Assembly: GCF_021026375.1 (NCBI RefSeq)
Contig: NZ_JAJNDB010000004.1
Location: forward strand, 496,001-560,000
DNA length: 64,000 nt
Direction of reading: 5' to 3'
Source of the DNA: Actinomycetospora endophytica
Lineage (GTDB): Bacteria > Actinomycetota > Actinomycetes > Mycobacteriales > Pseudonocardiaceae
Position 1 is the stretch's first letter; each line of letters begins with the position of its first letter. The notes under the pieces are model-generated. The model worked only from the letters and a program-made list of their open reading frames with translations. It was not told where the DNA came from and searched no databases. This document shows positions 26,983 through 36,851 of the stretch, in pieces. Position numbers and translations under genes: made by a program.

Positions 26983-28169
26983 CACCGGCCTCCGACGGCC
27001 AGGCCCGGCGTGCGACGGGTGGCCAGCACACCCTGCACGAGCGCGGCGGGGTCGGCGCCGACGGGCCAGAACCGCCCGGTGTGGCGGCCGGCGGCCGCGG
27101 CGTCGACGGCCTCGGCGAGCGCGGCGGCACTGCGGGGCCACGGCGCGATGCCGGACCGGTCGAGGACCTCGGCGTTGGCGCGGCCGTGGCCGGCGATGGG
27201 TCGGTAGGTGACGGCGGGCAGGGCGGCCGCGAGCGCCTCGGTCAGCGAGAGCCCGCCGGCGTTGTGGATCAGGACGTCGGCGGCTCCCATCAGCGCGGCG
27301 ACGTCGTCGCGCCAGCCGAGGGCGACCACCCGCTCGAGGCGGCCGAGCCGGCGGGCCAGCGTGGTGTTGCGTCCGCAGAGCACGACGACGTGCAGCCGCG
27401 GGTGGGCCAGCAGGTCGTGCACGGTGCGGGGGACCGATCCCATGCCCAGCGACCCGGCGCTGATCAGCGCCACCGGGGCGTCGTCGGGCAGGCCCAGCTC
27501 GGCGCGGACGTCCTGCCGGCCGCGGGTCGGGGCGGCGAAGTCCCGGGCCGACAGCGGGCCGGCGGCGCGGGCCCGCACCCCGTAGCGCCGGGCGTCGCGG
27601 GCGGTGGCCTCGGTGACGGTCAGGTGGTGGTCGACGGCGGGATGGCACCAGGTGGCGTGCGCGGCCGGGTCGGTGAGGTAGGTGACGACGGGTGCCGCGA
27701 CCCGGCCCTGTTCGCGCAGCGCGCCGAGGGTCTGCCCGGCCAGCGGATAGGTGGTGACGACGACGTCGGCGTCGCGGGCCCAGCGCTCGAGACCCGGCTC
27801 CGCCCAGCGGCACACCAGGCCCGCGGCGCGGCGCAGCACGCCGTCGTGCTCGAGGCCGTCGAAGAGGGTGTCGAACAGGACGGGCGCGTACTGCACGGTG
27901 GGCTGGTACAGGTCGCGCAGCACCCGGCGGGCCGGGGCGGGCAGCGCGTCGAGGTAGTCGTGGACCTCGACCTGGACGCCGCGGCCGGCGAGCCGTCGGG
28001 CGAGCTCGCGGGCGGCGCCCTCGTGGCCCTGGCCGACGGTGGCGCTGATGATCACCACCCGCCCGGTCAGCGACACCTTCTCCGGCCACCTCGTCGGACC
28101 GCCCGCCACCACCAGGGGGACGAGCCGGCGGACCGGCGAGTCGTGGGTGGGCGCTGTCGGCGAGGACAT
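26982..28169 (-). CDS. Glycosyltransferase of the MGDG synthase / MurG-like type
   Basis: A 395-residue GT-B protein. After a roughly 35-residue leader the N-domain carries SATVGQGHEGAARELARRL, the acceptor-side motif of diacylglycerol glycosyltransferases. The C-domain has ALISAGSLGMGSV, GWRDDVAALMGAADVLIHNAGG and SLTEALAAALPAVTYRPI, the sugar-nucleotide site. It likely glycosylates a lipid at the inner membrane face. GGAGGT lies about nine bases before the ATG at 28169. A palindrome at 28204-28220 may be its operator. A truncated relative is at 14051. Confidence 0.8.
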   Translation of the reverse strand: MSSPTAPTHDSPVRRLVPLVVAGGPTRWPEKVSLTGRVVIISATVGQGHEGAARELARRLAGRGVQVEVHDYLDALPAPARRVLRDLYQPTVQYAPVLFDTLFDGLEHDGVLRRAAGLVCRWAEPGLERWARDADVVVTTYPLAGQTLGALREQGRVAAPVVTYLTDPAAHATWCHPAVDHHLTVTEATARDARRYGVRARAAGPLSARDFAAPTRGRQDVRAELGLPDDAPVALISAGSLGMGSVPRTVHDLLAHPRLHVVVLCGRNTTLARRLGRLERVVALGWRDDVAALMGAADVLIHNAGGLSLTEALAAALPAVTYRPIAGHGRANAEVLDRSGIAPWPRSAAALAEAVDAAAAGRHTGRFWPVGADPAALVQGVLATRRTPGLAVGGR

Positions 28170-28203
28170 CGCGGACGACCTCCGAGCTGGGTTCTCCGGT
28201 GAA

Positions 28204-28220
28204 GGTCCACGGGGTGGACC
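28204..28220. promoter_or_regulatory. Perfect palindrome upstream of the glycosyltransferase operon
   Basis: GGTCCAC and GTGGACC flank a central GGG, giving a 17-bp inverted repeat 35 bp upstream of the ATG at 28169. Position and symmetry fit a repressor site; the regulator is not known. Confidence 0.4.
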
Positions 28221-28463
28221 ACTTCCACAGTGCTCGGCGGGGGTGAAGCCGCCACGTACAGCGGGTGGGAGCTGGGTAAGAGCTGTGGATCACAGGGGTC
28301 AACTCCGGCCGACGCCCCGACCGTCCTCGGAGATCCGTGTGAGGCCGATGAGTGCGTGCGCCCCGCCACGGACCGTCCGCCGAGGTCTCGCGTACATCAC
28401 CGTCACATCTCGCTGCAGTCACGCTGCGTCCGAGATCCGTGATCACGACAGTTCGGGGGAACG

Positions 28464-29354
28464 ATGGATCGCAGCGAGACGACGGTGCGCGTACTGCGCA
28501 AGCTTCCCGAGGTCACCGCCCTGTTCTGGGTGCTCAAGATCGTGGCCGTGACGCTCGGGGAGACCCTGGGCGACGAGCTCGGGATCACCCTCGGCGTCGG
28601 GTACCTGGCGACCGCGCTGGTCCTGCTGGTGGTGTTCGGGGTGCTGGTCGCCGCGCAGCTCCGGGCGAGCCGGTTCGCGCCGGCGCTGTTCTGGGCGGTG
28701 GTCCTCTCGACGAGCGCGGTGGGCACCGAGATCTCCGACGGGATGGACCGCGGGTACCCCGGCCACGCCAGTTCGTCCGCGGGCGGCATCGGCTACGGCT
28801 GGGGTGCCCTCATCCTCACCGCCCTGCTGGCGGCGGTGTTCGTCGCGTGGTGGCGGACCGGGCAGACCTACGACGTCGAGAACATCGCCACCCGCCGCGG
28901 CGAGGGGCTGTACTGGGTCGCGATCCTGGTGTCGAACACGCTCGGCACCGCCAGCGGGGACTGGCTCTCCGACGACACCGGCCTCGGGTTCCTGGCCGCC
29001 TTCGGGATCGTCTCGGTGCTGCTCCTGATCCTGCTCGGCCTGCATCGGTCGACCGCGTGGCCCACCGCGCTGCTGTTCTGGCCGGCATTCGTCCTGACCC
29101 GCCCGCTCGGCGCCGCGGGCGGCGACTTCCTGACCAAGCCCGCCGACGAGGGCGGCCTCGGCTGGGGCACGCTCGGGGCGACCCTCGCCCTGCTGGCCCT
29201 GCTCGTCGTCGGGGTCGCCTGGCAGACGGTGCGGCTGCGGCGATCGCCGCCGGCGACCCTGCCCGAGCCCCGGCACCGGGTGACCGGCGAACCGCAGACC
29301 CCGAACGGCGCGCTCGTGACCGCGGGGGCGCCGGGTGAGCTCCCGAGCACGTGA
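28464..29354 (+). CDS. DUF347 (COG4705) integral membrane protein, second copy
   Basis: A 296-residue paralogue of the protein at 16946. The four repeats are KLPEVTALFWVLK...GETLGD, ALFWAVVLSTSAVGTEISD, GLYWVAILVSNTLGTASGD and LLFWPAFVLTRPLGAAGGD, again with an aromatic pair and a G-x(3)-D element in each. The C-terminal 60 residues are hydrophilic and Pro-rich. A GGGGGAA site precedes the ATG. It stands alone between the divergent glycosyltransferase operon and a decayed protease gene. Function is unknown; the two copies differ enough to be old duplicates. Confidence 0.8.
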   Translation: MDRSETTVRVLRKLPEVTALFWVLKIVAVTLGETLGDELGITLGVGYLATALVLLVVFGVLVAAQLRASRFAPALFWAVVLSTSAVGTEISDGMDRGYPGHASSSAGGIGYGWGALILTALLAAVFVAWWRTGQTYDVENIATRRGEGLYWVAILVSNTLGTASGDWLSDDTGLGFLAAFGIVSVLLLILLGLHRSTAWPTALLFWPAFVLTRPLGAAGGDFLTKPADEGGLGWGTLGATLALLALLVVGVAWQTVRLRRSPPATLPEPRHRVTGEPQTPNGALVTAGAPGELPST

Positions 29355-29877
29355 TCACCGACGGGCGGCCGCCGCGACCGCCCAGGTCGTCCGCGCCTCC
29401 GCCGGGGCCTCCCCGCGCCAGCGCTGCCGGTCGAGCACGAGCAGGCCGACGGCGACGGCCACCCACACTCCGGTGTAGATCAGGATCGGCCCAGACGGCT
29501 GGATGCTGCCCTCGACGCTGTGCGCGATCAGGACGAGGGGGAGGTGCCACACGGTGACGACGACCGCGAGGATCGCGATCGCGGTCGCGGCGAGCGGGGA
29601 GAGCCGGGCCTGCAGGCCGGGCAGCGCGAACCCGCGCCACCCCGGCTCCTCACCCAGCGGCCCGTCCAGCGGGTTCACCAGACGGACCGCGAACACGAGC
29701 AGGAAGCTCCCGACCGACCTCGCGCAGGCCGGCCCGTCCGCCGCAGAGCGGGGCGGCCACGAGGGCGCCGACCAGCGGGCTGAACGCGCCGAAGGATCCG
29801 AAGGGGACGAAGGCCCGGGCGACGACGAAGGTCACGACGAAGAACGTGACGACCGGATGCTCCCGCAGCCACGCCAT
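29355..29877 (-). pseudogene. Decayed CPBP-family intramembrane protease
   Basis: Two pieces of one CPBP (CAAX-like) protease lie in different frames. The N-terminal piece (29877 down to about 29720) reads MAWLREHPVVTFFVVTF, then FGSFGAFSPLVGALVAA. The C-terminal piece (about 29715 down to 29355) reads LLVFAVRLVNPLDGPLGEEPGWRGFALPGLQ with the catalytic EExxxR motif, then WHLPL. Intact proteins carry roughly 70-80 residues with two membrane helices between these pieces; here that stretch is missing and the join is out of frame. This fits an internal deletion with frameshift, so no active enzyme is expected. Confidence 0.75.
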
Positions 29878-30035
29878 GAGCGCCTCGCCCCCGCCCCGGT
29901 CGTCGACGGCCGTCCGGGCCGGATCCTCGCTCGACGCCCATCGGCGTCACCTCACCCGCATCGGGTGAAACCGGACGAACGCGTCGCCCGGGCGAGACGT
30001 GTTGCTCGCTACTGAACTCGGGTAGCCGCGCGGCC

Positions 30036-31055
30036 ATGAAGGTCGTGTACGTGTCCTACCCGCAGTCCGGCTCCGGCGATGTCGATGTGCCGGCGAGCGC
30101 GGAGAACGCCCTCGGACTGCGGTCGTTCCTCGAGTCCGGCGGGCACGAACTGGTCGCCACCTCCGAGACCGGCGAGGCGCTCGACCGCGAGCTCGCCGAC
30201 GCCGAGGTGCTGATCACGACCCCGTTCTGGCCGGTCTACCTCGACGAGGACCGCATCAAGCGGGCCGCGAACCTCTCGCTGGTCATCACGGCGGGCATCG
30301 GCTCGGACCACACCGACCCGGAGACCGCGAAGCAGCACGGCGTCACCGTCGCCGAGGTGACCGGCAGCAACGTCGTCAGCGTCGCCGAGCACAACGTGCT
30401 GCAGATTCTCGCCCTGGTCCGGAACTTCGTTCCGGCGCACATGGAGGCCCGTGAGGGTGGCTGGGACGTCGCGAAGATCGCCGCGCCGTCGCACGACCTC
30501 GAGGGCAAGACCGTCGGCATCGTCGGGCTCGGGGCCATCGGCGCGCGAACCGCGCTGCGGCTCAAGGGCTTCGACGTGCGGATGCTCTACTACGCCAACC
30601 ACCGCCGCTCCGCCGGTGAGGAGGCCTCGCTGGGCGTGAAGTACGCGCGGCTCGACACCCTCGTCGCCGAGTCCGACGTCATCTGCCTGGCACTGCCGCT
30701 GATGGACGGCAGCCAGGCGCTGTTCGGGCCGGAGCGCCTGCAGGCGATGAAGCCCGGCGCGTGGTTGGTCAACACCGCGCGCGGCGCGATCGTGGACCGT
30801 GACGCGCTCGTCGAGGCGGTCGGGTCCGGTCACCTGGCGGGGTACGCGGGCGACACCTGGTACCCGCAGCCCGCGCCGGCCGACCACCCGTGGCGCTCGC
30901 TGCCCCAGGGCTCCGAGGCGATGACGATCCACTGCTCGGGCATGACGCGCGAGGCGCAGGACCGCATCGCCGAGGGCGTGCACGAGATGCTCGCCGCCCA
31001 CCTCGACGGCCGTGCGATGCCGGAGGACTTCATCGTGGTCGATCCCGCGGCCTGA
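30036..31055 (+). CDS. fdh: NAD-dependent formate dehydrogenase
   Basis: A 339-residue D-2-hydroxyacid-dehydrogenase-fold enzyme oxidising formate to CO2 with NAD reduction. All key formate dehydrogenase residues can be traced: Ile in TAGIGSDH, Asn in VTGSNVVSVAEH, the Rossmann motif GIVGLGAIG, Arg in NTARGAIVDRD, the AGDTWYPQPAPADHPWR segment, and the His-x-x-Gly in IHCSGMT. It is shorter than the well-studied Pseudomonas enzyme at both ends. It stands alone; no formate-producing partner is adjacent. Possible roles are detoxification of formate or NADH supply. Confidence 0.88.
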   Translation: MKVVYVSYPQSGSGDVDVPASAENALGLRSFLESGGHELVATSETGEALDRELADAEVLITTPFWPVYLDEDRIKRAANLSLVITAGIGSDHTDPETAKQHGVTVAEVTGSNVVSVAEHNVLQILALVRNFVPAHMEAREGGWDVAKIAAPSHDLEGKTVGIVGLGAIGARTALRLKGFDVRMLYYANHRRSAGEEASLGVKYARLDTLVAESDVICLALPLMDGSQALFGPERLQAMKPGAWLVNTARGAIVDRDALVEAVGSGHLAGYAGDTWYPQPAPADHPWRSLPQGSEAMTIHCSGMTREAQDRIAEGVHEMLAAHLDGRAMPEDFIVVDPAA

Positions 31056-31080
31056 CGGCCGCCCGGGTCGACGCGGCTCG

Positions 31081-31353
31081 TCAGGCCGGGCCGGGCCGAG
31101 GTCGACGACTCCCCGGGACGGCGAGCGGGCTCCGCCCCGGCCCGCCCGAGGTCTCGACGAGCAGCTCCTCGCCCGCTTCGGCGGCCAGCACCGCGAGCGC
31201 GGCGGCGTGCTCGGAGACGCCCTCGGTCACGGCCCGGTTCCGCAGGGCCTCGGCACTCTGTCCCTCGGTGAGCTGCCGTGCGCGGGCGACCAGGGCCCGG
31301 GCTCGGTCGATGTCCCGACGGGTCTGCGCCTCGATCGGGTTCGTGCGGACCAT
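31081..31353 (-). CDS. Small ANTAR-like protein
   Basis: A 90-residue protein whose central part, IDRARALVARARQLTEGQSAEALRNRAV followed by SEHAAALAVLA, has the three-helix spacing of the ANTAR RNA-binding domain. No sensory domain is present, so any antitermination activity would need a partner or constitutive action. Start at ATG 31353 behind GAGGAAGAG; a longer frame to 31455 is Arg-rich and unlikely. The C-terminal tail is Pro/Gly-rich. Convergent with the formate dehydrogenase gene. The identification is moderate because the domain is divergent. Confidence 0.55.
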   Translation of the reverse strand: MVRTNPIEAQTRRDIDRARALVARARQLTEGQSAEALRNRAVTEGVSEHAAALAVLAAEAGEELLVETSGGPGRSPLAVPGSRRPRPGPA

Positions 31354-31562
31354 CTCTTCCTCTTCCCCCCGGAGTGGCTGGACTCGGCTCTCGTCGTGGG
31401 ACGGGAGCGGCCGCCGACGAGGTCCGGGTCGACGCCGTCCAGCGTGGCGGACCACCGGGTCGGGAGGCCACCCCGCGCGGCGCGTCCACGGCAGGCAAGC
31501 GTCGAGCGGTGTAATCTAGGTCACTGTTACGCCCGGACCACGCGTGACTGGAGCTGATCGCG

Positions 31563-31832
31563 ATGGCTGCGCCCGCCTCGAACGGCCACCACGTCCCCGG
31601 CCCCGACTCGGGGGTGCTGGAGATGCTGTCCAGCGTGCTGTCGAGCCTGTCCTTCCCGGCGCGCCCCTGGCAGATCATCGCCGCCGCGGAGGCCTACGGG
31701 GCCGACAGCCGGACCATGACGCGGCTGCACCAGCTCCCGTCCGCCACGTACCCGTCGTTGCGGCATGTCGCGCAGGCCTACGGCAACGCTCCCGGTCCCC
31801 GTCGCGGCGCGCCACCGGCATCGCACCGGTAG
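31563..31832 (+). CDS. DUF2795-like small protein
   Basis: An 89-residue soluble protein. The core WQIIAAAEAYGADSRTMTRLHQLP, then YPSLRHVAQAYG, has the pattern of DUF2795 domains common in actinomycetes (helical, LxxLP then a Y/V-rich end). GGAGCTGATCGCG precedes the ATG. It lies upstream of a WhiB gene on the same strand, 92 bp away, so the two may be co-transcribed. Function unknown. Confidence 0.65.
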   Translation: MAAPASNGHHVPGPDSGVLEMLSSVLSSLSFPARPWQIIAAAEAYGADSRTMTRLHQLPSATYPSLRHVAQAYGNAPGPRRGAPPASHR

Positions 31833-31924
31833 GTCGGCGTCCGACGGCTCACGCTGACCCGACGACGAGCTGGGTGCCATGGATGCACGCGTCTCATCGC
31901 GGGGCGTGTGGACGGAGCACGATC

Positions 31925-32176
31925 ATGGACTGGCGGACCCTGGCGGCGTGCCGCGACGAGGACCCGGAGCTGTTCTTCCCCGTCGGGACCGGCGAGGCGT
32001 CCCGGGCCGACGTCGCCGCCGCCAAGGCCGTCTGCCGGGGCTGCCCGGTGGTCTCGCCGTGCCTGGCGTGGGCGCTCGCCTCGGGGCAGGACGCCGGGGT
32101 CTGGGGCGGCACCAGCGAGGGCGAGCGTCGTGCGCTCCGCCGAGCGGTACGCGTACGCGCCCGTCGCCCCGGTTGA
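31925..32176 (+). CDS. WhiB-family Fe-S transcription factor
   Basis: An 83-residue WhiB-like protein. Four cysteines are in the canonical arrangement: one in LAACRDEDPELFFP and three in AVCRGCPVVSPCL, binding a [4Fe-4S] cluster. The G[VI]WGG turn (GVWGGTSEGERRALRRA) and a basic C-terminus for DNA binding follow. Which WhiB subgroup it belongs to cannot be settled by eye. WhiB proteins act with the primary sigma factor and respond to redox or nitric oxide. Its neighbour Rpf is convergent. Confidence 0.92.
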   Translation: MDWRTLAACRDEDPELFFPVGTGEASRADVAAAKAVCRGCPVVSPCLAWALASGQDAGVWGGTSEGERRALRRAVRVRARRPG

Positions 32177-32215
32177 CCCGCCCGCCGGCCCCCGAGCCGA
32201 CGGGCGGGAGCTGTC

Positions 32216-32890
<675 letters not shown>

Positions 32891-33146
32891 TCACGAGTAG
32901 GCCGGGGCGCGGGGACGCCACGGCGAGCGGGGGAGCAGGGCGGGTAACCGCGACGGGGGAGCGGAGCGGTGGACCCGCCAGCGAGATTAGGAACCGCTCC
33001 TGAGGGATCGCCCGTAGCTGAGAACCGGCGGCCCCTGGCTGCGCCCGCGAGCCGTTTCCCGGCGACCAGCGCCCGTGCGCAGCGCCTTTCGGCTCAACGG
33101 CTTGCGCCGGACGTCACGGGTCGGTCTCAGGAACGTCACGCGGCTC

Positions 33147-34577
33147 TCAGCGCGGCGGCGGGGCGGGGAGCGGCCCCAGGAGATCCTCGACCGCCATGCC
33201 GATGGCGAGCACCGCGGTGTCGGCGTCGACCGGGCCTTCGAGACCGAGGCCCACCGGCAGCCCGGCCGGGGTGCGACCGGCCGGCACCGACAGGCTGGGC
33301 ACCCCGGCGCAGCTTCCGGGGCTCACGGTGCGGATGGTCGTCGTGAAGGTGTCCACGGCCGGCCCGCCGTCGACCGACAGCGTGCCGGACCCGTTGACCG
33401 CGTCGATGGGTGCGGGCAGCACGGGGGAGGTGGGGAACAGGATCGCGTCGAGGCCGTTGTCGGCGAGGTAGTCGGCGTAGACCTGCTGGAGCCGGGGCCG
33501 GTGGACGGCGATCGCGTCCGGGTACGCGTCGCCGAAGGCGTCGGCCGTCACCGCGGCGAACGCCGCCCGCACGTCCGGGCTCGCGATCCCGGCCGCGATG
33601 TCCTCCAGTTTGACTCCCTCGACGCCGGTCTCGCGCAGGTAGTCCGGGATGGCGGACCGCGGCTCGTGCAGCGCCAGCGGGAAGACGATCTTCTCGGTCA
33701 ACGCCAGGGCGTCCGGCATGTCGACGTCGACGAGCACGACACCTGCGTCGGCGAGCCTCCTCCGGGCCTCGTCCATCACCGTCGCGACCGGCCGCTCGAG
33801 ATCGCTCCACAGGACGGCTGGGGTACCGATCCGGAGGCCGGCGAGCGGCACCGGCGCGGGCACCGACCCGCCGGTGATCACCGAGTCGAGCAGCGCCACG
33901 TCGCGGACCGTCCGCGCCATCGGCCCGACCGTGTCGAGGGTGTGGCTGAGCGGGAGGACCCCGGCCCCGCTGTAGCGACGCCGCGGGCCGCCGGTCGACG
34001 GGCGGAAGCCGACGATCCCGCTCAGCGCGGCGGGGGTGCGCACCGAGGCGCCGGTGTCGGTGCCGAGGCCGGCGGGCCCGATGCGCGCCGCGATCGCCGC
34101 GGCGGTGCCGCCCGACGATCCGCCGGGGATGCGGGTGGGGTCGTACGGGTTCCGGGTGATCGCGGCGTGCGGGGCGAGGTTCGTCGTGGTCACGCCGAGC
34201 GCGAGCTCGTGCATGGTCGTCTTCCCGACGACGACCGCCCCGGCCGCCACCAGGCGGGCGAGGACCGGCGCGTCCGACGTCGGGCGCACGTCGCGCAGTG
34301 CGGGCGTCCCGCCGGTGGTCGGCAGGGCGCTGGTGTTGATGTTGTCCTTCACGAGCAACGGCAGCCCCGCCAGCGGGCCGAGCGGGGTTCCCGCGTCCCG
34401 GGCGGCATCGATCGCGGCCGCCCACGACCGCGCGCCGTGCGGATCGAGCGCCACCACGGCGCCGAGATCCGATCGCTCCTCGGCCCTCTCGAGGACGGAC
34501 TCGACGGCGGCGAGCGCGGTGAGCTCACCGCGGGCCACGGCGCCGACGACCTCGGTCGCGGTCAGGTCCTGGTGCAC
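33147..34577 (-). CDS. Amidase-signature enzyme, indoleacetamide-hydrolase-like
   Basis: A 476-residue amidase with the Ser-cisSer-Lys triad: Lys in LPLLVKDNIN, the serines in IPGGSSGGTAAAIA and in LGTDTGASVRTPAALSG. The arrangement NPYDPTRIPGGSSGG, then GVLPLSHTLDTVGPMARTVRDVALLD, resembles indoleacetamide hydrolases and mandelamide amidases more than GatA. It should hydrolyse a small aryl or aliphatic amide in the cytoplasm. It appears monocistronic, with the polytopic membrane gene ending just upstream on the same strand. The usual TDTGGS glycine is Ala here. Substrate not determined. Confidence 0.85.
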   Translation of the reverse strand: MHQDLTATEVVGAVARGELTALAAVESVLERAEERSDLGAVVALDPHGARSWAAAIDAARDAGTPLGPLAGLPLLVKDNINTSALPTTGGTPALRDVRPTSDAPVLARLVAAGAVVVGKTTMHELALGVTTTNLAPHAAITRNPYDPTRIPGGSSGGTAAAIAARIGPAGLGTDTGASVRTPAALSGIVGFRPSTGGPRRRYSGAGVLPLSHTLDTVGPMARTVRDVALLDSVITGGSVPAPVPLAGLRIGTPAVLWSDLERPVATVMDEARRRLADAGVVLVDVDMPDALALTEKIVFPLALHEPRSAIPDYLRETGVEGVKLEDIAAGIASPDVRAAFAAVTADAFGDAYPDAIAVHRPRLQQVYADYLADNGLDAILFPTSPVLPAPIDAVNGSGTLSVDGGPAVDTFTTTIRTVSPGSCAGVPSLSVPAGRTPAGLPVGLGLEGPVDADTAVLAIGMAVEDLLGPLPAPPPR

Positions 34578-34637
34578 GCGCTCGCTCCCGACGGACTGGG
34601 GAGCCTCACCGTACTGGGTGAGGCCCCGTCGACCATC

Positions 34638-36119
34638 TCATCCGGGAGCGCGGACGAACCTCCGGCCGGCACGGCCGATCTCCGCGGCGACGGAGCCGAG
34701 CAGGCAGAGACCCGTCACCACGAGCAGGTAGGCCGCGAGCCAGACGTGCTTGAACACCTCGAAGTAGCCGTCCCCGAGCACCGCCGTCACGACGATGCCG
34801 AGGGCGGTGACTGCCCCGAGTCCGGCGGCCAGGCACCACCGGGCGGTTACCGGCGCCCGCCGTCGCCAGGCCACCGCGCTCCCGGCGGCGGCGACGGCGA
34901 GCAGCACCAGCGCCGTCGGGAGCCACGGCGGGCGGCGGGTCCCGTCCAGCACGGTGCGGAGGTCGGGCTGCCGGGCCCCGGACCAGCCGGGATCGCCCCC
35001 GGGCGGCGAGACCCGTGAGGTGTCCGCCGGTCCCGAGGCCAGGTACGGCAGGTCGGCGCGCGTCGTCGCCTGCAGGCCGACCCCGACCGCCCGGGTCAGC
35101 GCCGCCGGATGACGGGCCAGCGCGGCCCAGGCCGCCGAGCGGGTGTCGTCGGGCCGGTCGCGGATCGCACGGCTCCACCACAGGGCGCTCGGGTGCGGGG
35201 GTCCGTTGAAGTACCCGTCGCCGGTGAACGCGGCGGCGTCCGGGGGCAGCCCGAGCTCGGCGGTCGCTGCAGGGCCGAGCTCGGTGAGGACGAGGGTGAA
35301 CGCGAGGTCGTGGACGTTCGCGCCCTCGTAGACCGAGTCCTGGAACTCGACGGCGGCACCGAGCGGCACGGCGACCGCGAGCACCGTGACCACCGCGACC
35401 GCGGGGCCGACCAGGCGCCGGCGCCCCACCGTCACCACCGCGCACGCGAGGACGGCGACGACGAGCACCGGCAGGTAGGCGACCTTGGCCGTCGCGGCGA
35501 CCCCGCCCCCGACCCCGGTCACGATCAGCGCGACGACCCGCGCGGAACGGTCGTCCGGCCGCGTCACCAGCAGCGCCGCGACGCCGCACGCCACCGCGAG
35601 GGTGCCCAGCAGCCCGGCCGGCTCGCCGTAGGTCGAGAGGAGGAAGCGGGTGAACGAGCCGAGCGCGAGCGGGGCGACCGGCACCACGAGCACCGTCGCC
35701 CGCCACGTGCCCGCCGCGGACGCGGCCCACGCCGCGGCGGCCACGACGAGCCCGACGAGCACGGCGTACCACCCGGCCACCGCGCCCAGCGCGAGCGTCC
35801 CGTCGTTGCCCAGCATCGCCGCGCGCAGCACCAGCCCGGCCGACGACGGCGTCGACCAGCAGCTCGGGGTCCCGACGGCGAAGTCGGTGACGACCCCGCC
35901 CTTCCAGGCCCCGAGACGGTCGACGGTGTCGGGGACCAGGCCGGCCCCGCAGTAGAGCCGGTAGCCGTCGCCGTTGTCCTCCACGCCGTACGTCCCGCCG
36001 GTCAGCAGCCCGAGCCGCAGGACGACGAGGAGGGCCGCGGCACCGCCGGCGCCGAGACCGAGCGCGGGTCGGCGCCACCGGGCGCCACCCCGCACCGCCG
36101 GCACCGTCACCGGGCCCAT
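34638..36119 (-). CDS. Polytopic membrane protein, GT-C glycosyltransferase-like
   Basis: A 493-residue protein with about eleven hydrophobic segments. After TM1 comes an extracytoplasmic loop with VEDNGDGYRLYCGAGLVPD, whose acidic NGD element recalls WsfD-type glycan hexose transferases and other GT-C enzymes. A large second-half loop (FQDSVYEGANVHDLAFT...GYFNGPPHPSALWW) is also extracytoplasmic. The last helices end in a basic tail. A lipid-linked sugar transferase acting outside the membrane is possible, but the family is only tentatively recognised. The end lies 60 bp from the amidase start. Confidence 0.6.
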   Translation of the reverse strand: MGPVTVPAVRGGARWRRPALGLGAGGAAALLVVLRLGLLTGGTYGVEDNGDGYRLYCGAGLVPDTVDRLGAWKGGVVTDFAVGTPSCWSTPSSAGLVLRAAMLGNDGTLALGAVAGWYAVLVGLVVAAAAWAASAAGTWRATVLVVPVAPLALGSFTRFLLSTYGEPAGLLGTLAVACGVAALLVTRPDDRSARVVALIVTGVGGGVAATAKVAYLPVLVVAVLACAVVTVGRRRLVGPAVAVVTVLAVAVPLGAAVEFQDSVYEGANVHDLAFTLVLTELGPAATAELGLPPDAAAFTGDGYFNGPPHPSALWWSRAIRDRPDDTRSAAWAALARHPAALTRAVGVGLQATTRADLPYLASGPADTSRVSPPGGDPGWSGARQPDLRTVLDGTRRPPWLPTALVLLAVAAAGSAVAWRRRAPVTARWCLAAGLGAVTALGIVVTAVLGDGYFEVFKHVWLAAYLLVVTGLCLLGSVAAEIGRAGRRFVRAPG

Positions 36120-36188
36120 CGTGCCCGGCGCCCCGTCCGGTGCCGACCGCGGGGAATAGCGGCCGGGCCGGGCCGGGTTCTCGCGGAC

Positions 36189-36851
36189 ATGAGGATCGGG
36201 ATCATCGGTGCAGGCATGATCGGCGGCACGCTGACCCGGCGGCTCGCCGCCCTGGGCCACGAGGTGCGCGTGGCGAACTCGCGGGACCCGGAGACGCTCT
36301 CCGAGCTCGCCGCCGAGACCGGCGCGACGGCGGTGTGGGCGCGCGACGCGGCGGCCGACGCGGACGTCGTGATCGTGAGCATCCCGCAGAAGAACACCCC
36401 CGACCTCGCGGCCGGGATCGTGTCCGCCGCGAAGCCGGGCGCCCCCGTCATCGAGACGAACAACTACTACCCCCAGCAGCGCGACGGCCGGATCGAGGCC
36501 CTGGAGAACGGCACCCCGGAGAGCGTGTGGGTGGCCGAGCTCCTCGGCACCCCGGTGTACAAGGTCTTCAACGGCATCTGGTGGAAGCACCTGCTCGAGA
36601 ACGGGAAGCCCCACGGCACCGAGGGCCGGATCGCGCTGCCGATCGCGGGCGCCGACGACGCGGGCAGGGACGCCGTCTCCGCCCTGGTCGACGAGCTCGG
36701 CTTCGACCCGGTCGACGCGGGCAGCCTCGAGGAGTCCTGGCGCCAGCAGCCGGGCACCCCGGTCTACGGCAAGGACTACGACGTCGAGCGCACCCGTAAG
36801 GCCCTCGCGGAGGCCTCCCCGGAGCGTCCGGTGGAGTTCCGGGCCGCCTGA
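36189..36851 (+). CDS. NADPH-dependent F420 reductase-like oxidoreductase
   Basis: A 220-residue Rossmann protein. The N-terminus MRIGIIGAGMIGGTLTRRLAA is the dinucleotide motif; then VRVANSRDPETL, VVIVSIPQKNTPDL and ETNNYYPQQRDG. The C-terminal half has VYKVFNGIWWKHL and the end DAGSLEESWRQQPGTPVYG, a common pattern in actinomycete F420:NADP oxidoreductase relatives. It could exchange hydride between NADPH and F420 or act on another substrate. An F420-type LLM enzyme is encoded at 47277, consistent with F420 use in this organism. Confidence 0.75.
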   Translation: MRIGIIGAGMIGGTLTRRLAALGHEVRVANSRDPETLSELAAETGATAVWARDAAADADVVIVSIPQKNTPDLAAGIVSAAKPGAPVIETNNYYPQQRDGRIEALENGTPESVWVAELLGTPVYKVFNGIWWKHLLENGKPHGTEGRIALPIAGADDAGRDAVSALVDELGFDPVDAGSLEESWRQQPGTPVYGKDYDVERTRKALAEASPERPVEFRAA

